The notes beneath the pieces were generated by a model that was not told where the DNA came from, ran no database searches, and was given only the letters and a program-made list of their open reading frames with translations. Made by a program: the position numbers and the translations under genes. Shown one piece after another: positions 55,314 to 64,000 of a stretch of DNA of 64,000 nucleotides. Origin of the DNA: Sabellastarte sp. h YS-2021 (Eukaryota; Annelida; Polychaeta; Sabellida; Sabellidae); the NCBI GenBank assembly GCA_964017235.1, contig OZ024929.1:63955603-64019602 (forward strand), given 5' to 3'. Each line of letters begins with the position of its first letter. Position 1 is the first letter of the stretch.

Positions 55314-55875
55314 GATCTAAGTGAATTACATGACTGTAATTTGTACTGAATGAAATGAAATGGTATCAAAAGTTGGTTTTATCCTCTGTCAAGGTTACCT
55401 TATTTAAGCCGCTAGTTAAGTTTGTTCTTGTAACTTTGTATTCTAATACCCTTTCATAGGGTCATGAATTATCAAATAGATCTATAAATCTAATCTTTTT
55501 AGTGGTTTAGCGTCAACCGCATCTCGGCAAATGAAAACTAGACAGGACACAGCTGTTTCAGTCGACAAATACACACAAAAAAGCATGAGTGTTTTGGATA
55601 ATTTTGAATTCCTCGATGAGGTCCGAAGGATGAATAAAAGACAGGTAACAAGGCACACCAATGATCATTCTAGTGTGACGTTCAAGGAAACACGTTCAAC
55701 ATGTGAGCGATATTAGGGGTTTTCTTAAAAATTGGATGAATACACGCAAACACGGTGTAACGTGAAATTTTTCCCGGAAGTAAAATTTTTCTTCTAGGTT
55801 CCTTCTAAACCATGGATCTCATTTATTACTGTATTTTATTGCTGTTAAATGATAGTTTAAGAAATATAATGTACA
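55314..55875 (+). other. Non-repeat stretch with a possible host exon
   Basis: A plus-strand frame from ATG 55531 gives 38 codons (MKTRQDTAVSVDKYTQKSMS and on to MNKRQ) ending at CAG/GTAACA (55644/55645), a plausible splice donor. The protein is not recognised. Nothing else supported. Confidence 0.25.
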
Positions 55876-56450
55876 TATACTGTATAAGTGGTTATTTTCG
55901 CGTGGAATTAATTTTCGCTATATTCGCGAGTGACTACAAAACGCGAAAATAACTTCTCGCCAATATTTACATGTATATTCAGTAGAACCAGTCTAGTGTG
56001 AGCGGTAATACAAGATTGTGCAAGATACAATATTTGACACTGTCACGGAAACAATAAATTCCATTGCTTTCTCAAATGTACCATTCACAGAAACGCCTAA
56101 CTTCTTTGATCTTTATCACCAATAGGGAGGGATTAATTCAATTACACGACCCCGCTACACAACTTCTTTGATAATGCGCCGATCAATGAAAGTGTGTTCG
56201 ATTGGGTTTCGTAAATTTATGATCTCCCAGAGTAGGTTCACACACTGACAACGTGTATAAAAGAAAAGACGTTAACTATGCATTTCCAATCAAACCAGCA
56301 GAAGTCCGCGTAATATTTTAATTTAAACATGTTGTTAGTTTGGGCGATAATTGAATATATTTCACCGCGAAAATAAATTCTCGCGAAGCAGGCCTACAGT
56401 GTACATTCGCGAACTTAAGTACCCGCGAAAATAACCACTTATACAGTATA
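55876..56450. mobile_element. MITE with TGTATAAGTGGTTATTTTCG ends
   Basis: The left end TATACTGTATAAGTGG and GTTATTTTCGCG (55876-55902) is inverted exactly at the right (CGCGAAAATAACCAC, TTATACAGTATA, 56424-56450). Inside, TTCGCG and CGCGAAAATAA words recur. TA at the boundary would fit a Tc1/mariner-type target. About 575 bp, no coding capacity. Confidence 0.88.
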
Positions 56451-56467
56451 TCGATAACTTTCAACAA

Positions 56468-56977
56468 TATATTGGACTAGACCGAGTTTCTGTCCCGTCG
56501 CCCATTGCTTTTGATATACTGATGGACACAATGGCGAGGGACAGAGTTCCCATGTACTTGTTTTTTGTGTAAATCTCGAACTGTGGGAAATTATTGTATT
56601 CACTTTCAAAACTCTTTCTTATGTCCGTTGTAGTGTATCTAGTTTACAATACATATGTTATTAAATTAAATTGTTTTTAGAAACCAGGAATTTCTTTTGT
56701 AGATAAATATGTAATGTTGAAGGTTTGTTTACATTTTGAAAATTGGTTGAAAAATGTACATGTCACTTTGATTAGCATAAAATATAAGTGAACGGCACAT
56801 ATACACACCTTAAAGAAACCAAATAACACTTTATCATTGTGGTAATATGTGTACAAATATGCCGTTCAAAATTTACACAGAAAACAAGTACATGGGAACT
56901 CTGTCCCTCGCCATTGTGTCCATCAGTATATCAATAGCAATTGGCGATGGGACAGAAACTCGGTCTATATATTGGAC
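56468..56977. mobile_element. MITE with ~95-bp TIRs and 10-bp target duplication
   Basis: The element is 56478-56967 (490 bp). TAGACCGAGTTTCTGTCCC starts the left TIR and its inverse ends the right TIR; the two arms match over about 95 bases with few differences. TATATTGGAC flanks it at 56468-56477 and 56968-56977. A long TIR and 9-11-bp duplication fit a Mutator-like family. No transposase. Confidence 0.92.
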
Positions 56978-57114
56978 ATTATATTAAATAAAGTGTTTTC
57001 GGTTTATAATATAACCATTTCTGCGCATGCGCGATATCGTGGAAACGGGTAAAAAGACAGGAAGAAGAAAAATTTCACGGGACACCGGTTTGCCATTTTA
57101 GGCGTTTCCTTGAC

Positions 57115-57560
57115 CTTGGCGAATTACGTGCAAGTCGACGACAAAACAACTCGCAGACAGCAACTCGCCGGCAAAACTCGCCGACAATTGATGAGTGCAT
57201 ATGCTTCTATTTTATAAAGTATTGCAAGGAAATGCCCAGGGGAAATCCGGACCTCCTAGATTCTCATGAATATTAATAACTTGAGTTCTAGAGTTTAAAG
57301 TATTTGATCTTCTTCTGTGCTTCTATTTTATAAAGTATTGCAAGGAAATGCCAGGGGAAATCCGTGACCTCATAGATTCTCATGAATATTAATGAGTTGG
57401 GTGCGATGTCCGTGAGTTCTGTAGTTTAAAGTATTAAAGTACGCATACTACCCTCTTATTCAAACGGATAAAATTGTCGGCGAGTTGCTGTCTGCGAGTT
57501 GCTGTCTGTGAGTTGTTTTGTCGGCGACTTGCTCATATACCACCTTAGCGATGATACAAT
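57115..57560. mobile_element. MULE-like MITE, second member, carrying satellite units
   Basis: The left TIR has GTGCAAGTCGACGACAAAAC and AACTCGCAGACAGCAACTCG; the inverted right TIR has GAGTTGCTGTCTGCGAGTTG and TTTTGTCGGCGACTTGC. ACCTTGGCG on the left and ACCTTAGCG on the right form a 9-bp target duplication with one change. Inside are two units of the 26.7-29.2-kb satellite (about 57200-57440). Confidence 0.82.
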
Positions 57561-57900
57561 ACTTGACCTAGTTAGCGCTTGGTGTGTAAACAAACGTGGA
57601 TCTCTGTAAATATATTTTATTTTATTGTGGCTAAATATTGACAGTTATACAGAGAAATGGAATAAAATAACATCGGGTATGTTTTTATATATTGTTTAGG
57701 GTAGTTTGAAGACATTTTAAGTATCTCTAATATGTGGTAATAGCTTCAAATATCATATTATCACCCACTGAGTAGCTTAATTGAATATAATACATGGAAA
57801 CCAATGGCTATGTTTAAAAGACTGTCAAACGCTCAATAATTGAGTGAATTTGGTAGAACAACCACAGAAATCTTCATTTTAATGTGTATATGATAAAGTA
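57561..57900. other. Intergenic, nothing recognised
   Basis: AT-rich with no supported feature. Confidence 0.4.
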
Positions 57901-57904
57901 GATG

Positions 57905-58150
57905 GTATGTGGCTACTGGTGGCTACATTGGCGGCTATAGCTGGCTACTGGTGGATGTATGTGGCTGGAATCGATATAGGTGGGTAGATGTGACTACTGG
58001 TGGCTGTAGATAGCTACTTGTGGCAAAATATGGGAGATCATGATATAAATGGATATATATGGCTACTGGCAGCTATAGCTGGCTACTGGTGAATATACGT
58101 AACTGGAATTCATATGGATCGATATGTGGTTATTGGCGGTTATTTGTAGC
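57905..58150 (+). repeat. GGCTACTGGTGG minisatellite, irregular
   Basis: GGCTACTGGTGGCTA, GTGGCTGGAATCGATAT and relatives recur with variable spacing over about 245 bases. Confidence 0.85.
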
Positions 58151-58565
58151 TGGACACCATCTGGCTGAAACCAGTATTCACTGCTGAATACATGGCTTCT
58201 CCACTACTGTACACTTTGTGGCTGCCAATTGTAGCTGGCTGCTGCTTCTGTCTTCCTCCTGGCTGCTTTCTTCCTCAATGTTGAAGGTAGAATTCACTAC
58301 TGAATTCTCACAAATTACGACAGCTGCAGCTGTTATATAGCAGTTTCTCAGTCCTAGAATTGTGGAGTTTTTGCATGTGATACAATTTGCCATTTCTGTC
58401 TCTGAAAAAGCTATAATTTGTGTTTCATTTATATGTATTAGTTATTATATTTTGTTATGAATATTCAATATTGTATGAAGATATGTTTTTACTATAGCAA
58501 AAATGCGGAGCCTAGGAAGGGACATAGAACTGTTTTCTTGTCCTTTTTTTATCTCGTTCCCTCGA

Positions 58566-58800
58566 GATAAGAAGTTGTGGCCACGAGTTAGCAACTCATA
58601 ACCACAAGTTAACAACTCATTACCACAAGTTGACAACTCATTACCACAAAGTAGAGAGTCGTTCCCAATTCCCACAAGTTAGCAAGTCGTTCCCACAAGA
58701 TAGCAAGTCATTCCCACAAGTCAGAAAGTCGTTCCCACAAGTTGGAAAGTCGTTCCCACAAGATAGCAAGTCATTCTCACAAGATAGCAAGATAGCAAAA
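58566..58800 (+). repeat. ~20-bp minisatellite (CCCACAAGTTAGCAAGTCGTT type)
   Basis: About eleven imperfect units of 19-21 bases. Because the period is near a multiple of three, long frames open on both strands with repeating CGNELLT or SFPQDSK peptides; these are artefacts. Confidence 0.92.
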
Positions 58801-59259
58801 TACCTGTTTTATGGCACTTTCCTTGGTCCTTCTAAGAAATTTTAGTATGTTACATTGGACTGGGTGCTTTTTGGCACAGCATACATTGCAGTATCTCCAC
58901 CGGATGCTCAAAGAAGTTATGTACCTGGATGCAGCAAAACTCGTGTTTTATTGCGTTAATACATCCTATCCAATGGACAATAGCTTATCCGGTCGGCGCG
59001 GACCGGCCCGCCAAACGTCAGAAAAAGACGTCCTGTGTCTCCACCGGCCAGGCCGGCCCAGTACTGTGCACTCACCAGATGGCGTGTCGTACTTCCTTCC
59101 TGTCTAGACAGAGTGACGTCATAGCATCTTTTTTGTTTGGCGCATGTACTTATGACACGGTTTTTCTGAGATTATATATTTTCAAGTTTTATGTGAGAAC
59201 TATTACGTTAATTGCTTTTATTTTTGTACTAACGATTTCTAGAAGACTTATAGCTCACT
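58801..59259 (+). promoter_or_regulatory. 5' region of the plus-strand DIRS-like element
   Basis: CCAAT at 58970-58974, a palindromic CRE-like TGACGTCA at 59114-59121 and TATATATT near 59173 precede the gag ATG at 59260. CpG content is higher than in the flanks (GCGCGGACCGG, GGCCGGCC), as in the element itself. The element's terminal repeat should lie here but cannot be defined because the other end is outside the window. Confidence 0.4.
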
Positions 59260-61281
59260 ATGTCTTCTCCCAGTCAGCGACGGGGTAGTTGTGGCCACAT
59301 GATGGCTGGTTATGACACTCATACATTTTGTGCACGTTGTCGTGACAAGAAGAAGGGGAAGGACCCTTGTGTAGAGAAGGAAGGGGCGGATTGCCTTCAT
59401 TGTAATGCCCTTACACCAGAATAGTTAGTTCATTTATCTACCCCGTCTTATCAAATCAAGAAGGAGAAGAGGGAATCCAAGTCTTCTACCCCAGCTAAGA
59501 AATCGTCTACAGACTCCACTCTCAGTCCCACCCTTGTGGACCCGTCCTTAGTGACGGTAATGGGGGTTGTGGATGGCCAGAGCACCTCTAGGTCGCCTGG
59601 TTTGAGTGATCAGCCAGTGGAGAAGAAAAAGAAGAAGGAGGACAAGAAGGCTTCCAGTGAAAAGTCGGTTAAAACTGACAAGTCGGTCAAATCTTCATCT
59701 CACCGAACCTCATCTACCTCTAGTACCGACCAGAAGTTAGAAGTGATGGAGCAGAAGTGGTCGGACCGGTTCAACCGGTTGGAGGCTCTCCTCCTCTCCA
59801 AATCCTTAGACCGACCTCAAGAGCCTGTGTTTACTACGGTCAAGGTGGCACCTACTCATGCTCCTCCTGCTAGTGTCAGCACTGAACCTTTTCTGAAACC
59901 AACCGACCAGCCTTTTCGCCGACCTCCCACCTCTACTCTACCAGCTACCGACCCTGCTAGCTCAGCTACTGCTTCACAGGCCGGATCAGATGTATCCCCG
60001 CCTTTTCAACCACCAGGAACTTCTAGTGTGTCCGACCGACCTACTGTTAAGAAGCATGTGCCCGGTACTTTGGATGTTACCAGGAAAGACACTTCTTCAA
60101 GTGACTCGGATGTGGATACCATCACCTCCGACCGTCCTGCAGTAGATCTTTTCCCAGAAGAGGGCGAGCTCTCTGATGAACAAGATGTTTCCCTCACCGA
60201 CCCGGATCAATCCCTCTCAGAGGAACAGTCCTACAGGGAGACCATGAGGGGCATCCGGTCCTATATGGGATGGAGCCACATCCCTGACATGGACTCTGGC
60301 ACTAAGTCATCAGACTACAACCCCTTTGCTGGGCCAAAAATGCAGACACCAGGAAAAGTTTCTGTCGCCTTACCCACCAACGAGTGGTTGTGTAGCAAAC
60401 TGAGCAAGCTTAATCTCACCTTAACACAAGGTTATCCCTCACGTACCACTGAGGCAGGCACTCTACAAAGGGACCAGTTTGTCCGGACGGCCAAGTCGCA
60501 GTCAAAATGGTACAGCTTACATTCAGAAGTTAAAACAGACAGTTCTGACTCTCTCAAGTCCTGGAATACGGGTTCCTCCAGGCTGAACAGTACCTACCTG
60601 AGAATAGCCCGACAAGCCGGCATCGCCTCTAACCCACCCTTGTCTAGGCCTATATCTCAAGAGAACCTCAGGAAATGGGAAAGGTCGGCCAGAGAGTCCT
60701 CTGTAATATGTAATCAGGCTGCCGGATTTAATCACTGCCTTCTCAAGGTCCAGCAAAGCATGCAATCCCATCTCAAGACCATCCGGACAGAGTCAAAGGG
60801 CAAGTCGGCCAGTAAAGTTTCCACAGCCACTGACGAGCTGCAGTTTCTACTAGATTTCAACGCTAGTGTGTGCCATGCTATGGCTCGGGCCATGGAACAC
60901 TTGACCGACTTTGTTTTTGTTAATGTAGCAAACACGACTTTAATGAGAAGAGACTCCTACCTGTCATACCTGAAAGCCGGAGTTAAAGCTGACACTTTAA
61001 ATGCACTCAGGGCAGCCCCTCTGGATCTGGACACCCTCTTCCCTGATAAGGTTGTCAAACAGGCGGAAGAGGACATAGCAGCCCTAGACAGAAATCGTTC
61101 CGGCTCAGTTTACAAGAAGGGGCGATACCACCCTTATGAGAAACATGACAAGAAGCCGGATAGTTCAAGACAGGATAGGCCGGCTTGGAAGAATATCTCT
61201 TCTCATGGCCAACACCGTAGAGGGAAAGGCAAGTACCAGTACTCCACCCGACCAGCCAAGGGCCAGCAGTCTTATAAATGA
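59260..61281 (+). pseudogene. Gag of the DIRS-like element, one nonsense codon
   Basis: One frame from ATG 59260 to the stop at 61281, broken only by TAG at 59422-59424. The N-terminus has a Cys/His cluster (CGHMMAGYDTHTFCARC, then DKKKGKDPC and CLHC). After it come a Lys/Ser/Thr/Pro-rich disordered part (about codons 70-320) and a folded part with YRETMRGIRSYMGW, CSKLSKLNLTLTQGYPSRTT and RRDSYLSYLKAGVKADTLNA. The tail is basic (GRYHPYEKHDKKPDSSR). Gag should form the RNA-protein particle. It overlaps the RT frame by about 145 bases in a different frame. The TAG follows LTPE, where CAG (Gln) would be one C-to-T change away. Confidence 0.85.
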
Positions 61282-63430
61282 CAGTCATTGTATAACACTT
61301 GTACAGGCAAGGCTGCTGGCTGGAAGCTCCTCACAGACAATAGACAATTCTTTAAATGTAAAACCTCTTGTTGTTACAAATGTTCATACTGCGCCCGGGC
61401 TTTCACAAAGGAAAGAAATAAGTCCCGGGGCAGCAGTCTGTTATCAGAAAGAAAGTACATTAAAATCTGTGAAAGGTGCTTCTTGTGTCATTCCATTGTC
61501 TTATGTTCAACCTGTAACAAGTGTCAAAAATGTTGTCTCAAATCTGCCTGTAGGGGCCAGACTTCAAAACTTTTGGCAAACTTGGCTGGATCTAGGGGCC
61601 GGTCCGAAAATAGTTCAAATCCTGAGAGAAGGTTACACCCTTCCCTTTCGGATCCGGCCAAATCTTACAAGGTCTCCCACTGTCGTAAGCCGTTATGTCA
61701 ATCCCCACAGGAACAGCTACCTGTTGGAGGCATTACATCAGCTTATGGACAAAAATGCAGTAGAATTGGTCCACAATCAAACATCTCTGGGGTTTTTCAA
61801 TCGACTCTTTCTAGTTCCAAAACCCAACAACAAATGGAGGCCAATACTGGATCTAAGCAAACTAAGCCTTTTCCTCAAGGTGGAGAAATTCAAAATGGAG
61901 ACACCGGAAACCATCAGAACATCTCTCCAACAAGGGGAGTGGGTCACCTCAGTAGACTTCAAGGATGCCTACTTCCACATTCCAATACAGGAACAATCCA
62001 GGAAATACCTAAGATTTCATGTCCAAGGCCGGACTTACCAATTCAAGGCGTTGCCCTTTGGTCTGTCCACAGCGCCCATGGAGTTCACTGTTTTGGCAAA
62101 AGAGGTGAAACTGATGGCCATACACAAGGGTATAAGGATCCACCAGTACCTAGACAACTGGTTGGTGAGAGCCAGATCCCAAGGAACTTGTCTCCATCAC
62201 ACCCAAATCCTGGTCAAGATGTGCCAGGACCTCGGTTGGTTGGTGAATTTAGAAAAATCAGAGCTGGAACCCAAGCAGGTCTTCGACTTTGTAGGTTACC
62301 AGTTCGATCTCAGGTCCGGCCGGGTCAGACTGACCCCGGACCGGTGGCAAAGCCTTCAGGACAAGATACAAGTACTTCTGTTATTACCGGCCTGTCCGGT
62401 CCGACAGTTCATGTCCCTGATAGGCCTCCTAACAGCCACAGAGAAACAAGTTCACCTCGGCCGACTGCACATGAGACCCCTACAGTGACACCTCAGAAAC
62501 AATTGGAGGGTACCAGAATCTCTAGAGAAGATTATCCCCCTCCCAAGAACCCTGCACCCTCACTTACAATGGTGGCTAGACGAAGACAATGTGCTTCAAG
62601 GTCAACCATTACACCCAGTAAGGCATGCTCTGCAGATATTTACAGACGCATCAAAAGAAGGGTGGGGCGCTCACTTAAATGAGGCCACTGCAAGAGGGTC
62701 CTGGTCAGTGCCGGAAAGCAAGCTGCACATAAACTATCTGGAACTCAAAGCAGTGTTTCTAGCCCTCAAAGAGTTCCAAGACCTCTGTGTAGACAAAATA
62801 GTTCTAGTGGCAACCGACAATACTACAGTGGTAGCTTACATAAACAAGGAAGGAGGCATGAGGTCGGGCCCACTGTGTGCCCTACTGTGGAGAATCTTGA
62901 CCTGGTGTTCCCAGCGGCAAGTGACTCTAAAAGCTCGGCACATCCCAGGCCATCTAAATGTGATAGCAGACAAACTATCCAGGCTGGGTCAGACCATCCA
63001 AACGGAGTGGTCCCTCCTTCCGGAGGTTTTTCAACAAATATGCAACCAGTGGCACTGGCCTCAAATAGATCTATTTGCCACGAGATTCAACCACAAGCTG
63101 CCTCAGTTTGTCTCTCCAGTACCGGACTCCCTGGCTGTAGCAGTGGATGCACTTACCCTGCCATGGGACGATTTGGATGCATACGCCTTCCCACCGACCG
63201 CTATATTGGGCAAAGTGGTGGAGAAGCTACTGGACTCCCCGTGCAAGAGACTCATTCTGATTGCCCCGGGGTGCCTTGGTTTTGGGACCTAGTGACTATG
63301 TCCAGTCAGGCCCCTCTCAGCCTGCCCAACCTGCCCAGTCTGCTAACACAGCCCTTCAATCAGATCCCTCACAGAAATCTGATCAATCTAAATCTCCATG
63401 CCTGGCTCCTAGAGCCACAACAATCAAAGA
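61136..63430 (+). pseudogene. RT-RNase H of the DIRS-like element
   Basis: One frame holds the RT (61136-62488) and RNase H (62489-63292), broken by TGA at 62486. RT motifs: FFNRLFLVPKPNNKWRPILD, WVTSVDFKDAYFHIPI, YQFKALPFGLSTAPMEFT and HQYLDNWLVRAR. The last is the YxDD box with the second Asp reading Asn, a change that should cripple catalysis unless it is normal for this family. RNase H: ALQIFTDASKEGWGAHL, INYLELKAVFLALKEF, LVATDNTTVVAYINKEGG and RHIPGHLNVIADKLSRLG. Near 63270 the frame changes (IAPG then VPWFWDLV), probably a small deletion. A conserved tail, LNLHAWLLEPQ, follows. Confidence 0.88.
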
Positions 63431-64000
63431 ACAGGGCTTCTCTGAGGCAGTGGCAGCAAGAATTAAGGCTCCTCAAAGAAGATCTACCAGATCAGTCTAT
63501 GAGGCGAAGTGGACCATTTTTACAAAGTGGTGCGTCACTAATCAGGTGGACTTCAGGGCACCACCTGTAAAGTCGGTGGCTGACTTCCTAGTGTACCTCT
63601 TTGAGGACAAGAAGTTACAGCCCAGCACTATTGATGGATACAGATCTGCCATTGCTGATAAACTACAACAGTCAATATCAGCAAAGATGATAATCTCACT
63701 CGTCTCTTGGAAAGTTTCCACAGAGATAGACCCAAAGGGCGGAGGGGGATTCCCTCCTGGAACCTTTCCCTGGTGCTACACCAGCTGACAAAGGCTCCTT
63801 TTGAACCTCTTAGGGAGGCATCTCTGAAGCACCTCACCTTCAAAACTGTCTTCCTTTTAGCCCTAGGCTCTGGCAAAAGAAGGAGTGAGATCCATGCTTG
63901 GCAGCACAAGAACATCAGACACCAATCCGATTGGTCTAAGGTGTCCCTGTTTCCATCCCCCAGCTTTCTTTCCAAGAATCAGCTGGCCAAAGAGGGTCCA
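63400..64000 (+). pseudogene. Tyrosine recombinase of the DIRS-like element, partial
   Basis: The core-binding part reads GFSEAVAARIKAPQRRSTR, SVYEAKWTIFTKWCV and PSTIDGYRSAIADKL (63430-63675). One frame change near 63678 is followed by SKDDNLTRLLESFHRDRP, LVLHQLTKAPFEPLREASLK and FLLALGSGKRRSEIHAW, which contains the first catalytic Arg of the family (RRSEI). The window ends before the His-x-x-Arg and Tyr motifs. The frame opening at 63261 overlaps the RT-RNase H end in another frame, as usual in DIRS elements. Confidence 0.8.

Larger units (their letters stand above)
59260..64000 (+). mobile_element. DIRS-like retrotransposon, younger copy, cut by window end
   Basis: Gag (59260-61281), RT-RNase H (61136 to about 63430) and tyrosine recombinase (about 63400 onward) are in order on the plus strand. 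GC content and codon use differ clearly from the AT-rich surroundings. Lesions are few: one TAG in gag, one TGA in RT-RNase H, a frame change near 63270 and one near 63678. The 3' terminal repeat lies beyond the window. Confidence 0.9.

Noticed and set aside
56849-57052. 67-codon frame in the MITE at 56.5-57.0 kb
   Set aside because: It runs from the inverted repeat arm into flanking sequence, so it is not a conserved unit.
58445-58845. Repeating peptides (CGNELLT and SFPQDSK types) on both strands
   Set aside because: They come from the ~20-bp minisatellite; not a repeat protein.
61288-62682. 464-codon plus-strand frame overlapping the RT of the DIRS-like element
   Set aside because: It lies out of frame with a clear RT-RNase H and its peptide has no motif. 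The low stop frequency follows from the GC-richer composition and the codon use of the real frame.

Overview
This is a eukaryotic, AT-rich window made almost entirely of transposable elements in different states of decay. No complete host gene was recognised. The tRNA-derived SINE with an AAATAAATAAA tail, Tx1/L1-like and I/Nimb-like LINEs, DIRS-type elements and tandem-array elements resembling bivalve non-autonomous elements together suggest a lophotrochozoan, most likely a mollusc. That assignment is inference from repeat content, not from a marker gene.

Layout. (1) 0-6.6 kb, minus strand: a decayed Polinton/Ginger-type integrase, then a DIRS-like element (gag, RT, tyrosine recombinase) whose recombinase ORF is still open. 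(2) 6.6-16.1 kb: a LINE 3' end, a 5S rRNA-like segment, a nested pair of TIR elements, and a minus-strand Tx1/L1-like LINE cut by a truncated SINE. (3) 16.5-24.6 kb: a dispersed repeat, into which a plus-strand Tx1-like LINE inserted; that LINE was then split by a 4.84-kb TIR element full of tandem arrays and by a MITE with a 9-bp target duplication. (4) 26.6-29.2 kb: a large inverted structure built of ~130-bp satellite units around a ~229-bp array. (5) 29.7-31.0 kb: another decayed plus-strand LINE. (6) 32-40.4 kb, minus strand: a long LINE whose ORF2 is interrupted at one codon boundary by a plus-strand CR1/Jockey-like LINE, an 805-bp tandem duplication, and an ORF1 that ends in a domain resembling IMPACT/YigZ (UPF0029). 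(7) 41.4-53.4 kb: a plus-strand I/Nimb-like LINE cut by a 5.7-kb TA-flanked TIR element and by a solo LTR with a perfect 5-bp target duplication; the reading frame is continuous when both are ignored. (8) 53.4-58.8 kb: several TIR elements and minisatellites. (9) 59.26-64 kb: a younger plus-strand DIRS-like element (gag, RT-RNase H, recombinase) with few lesions, cut by the window edge.

Two things stand out. First, the ORF1 protein with RNA-binding and IMPACT-like parts. Second, the precision of the nesting: several insertions can be placed to the base because the interrupted LINE reading frames and the target duplications agree, giving a relative time order of element activity. Frames, motifs and target duplications were read by eye; family names rest on motif recognition without any database search.
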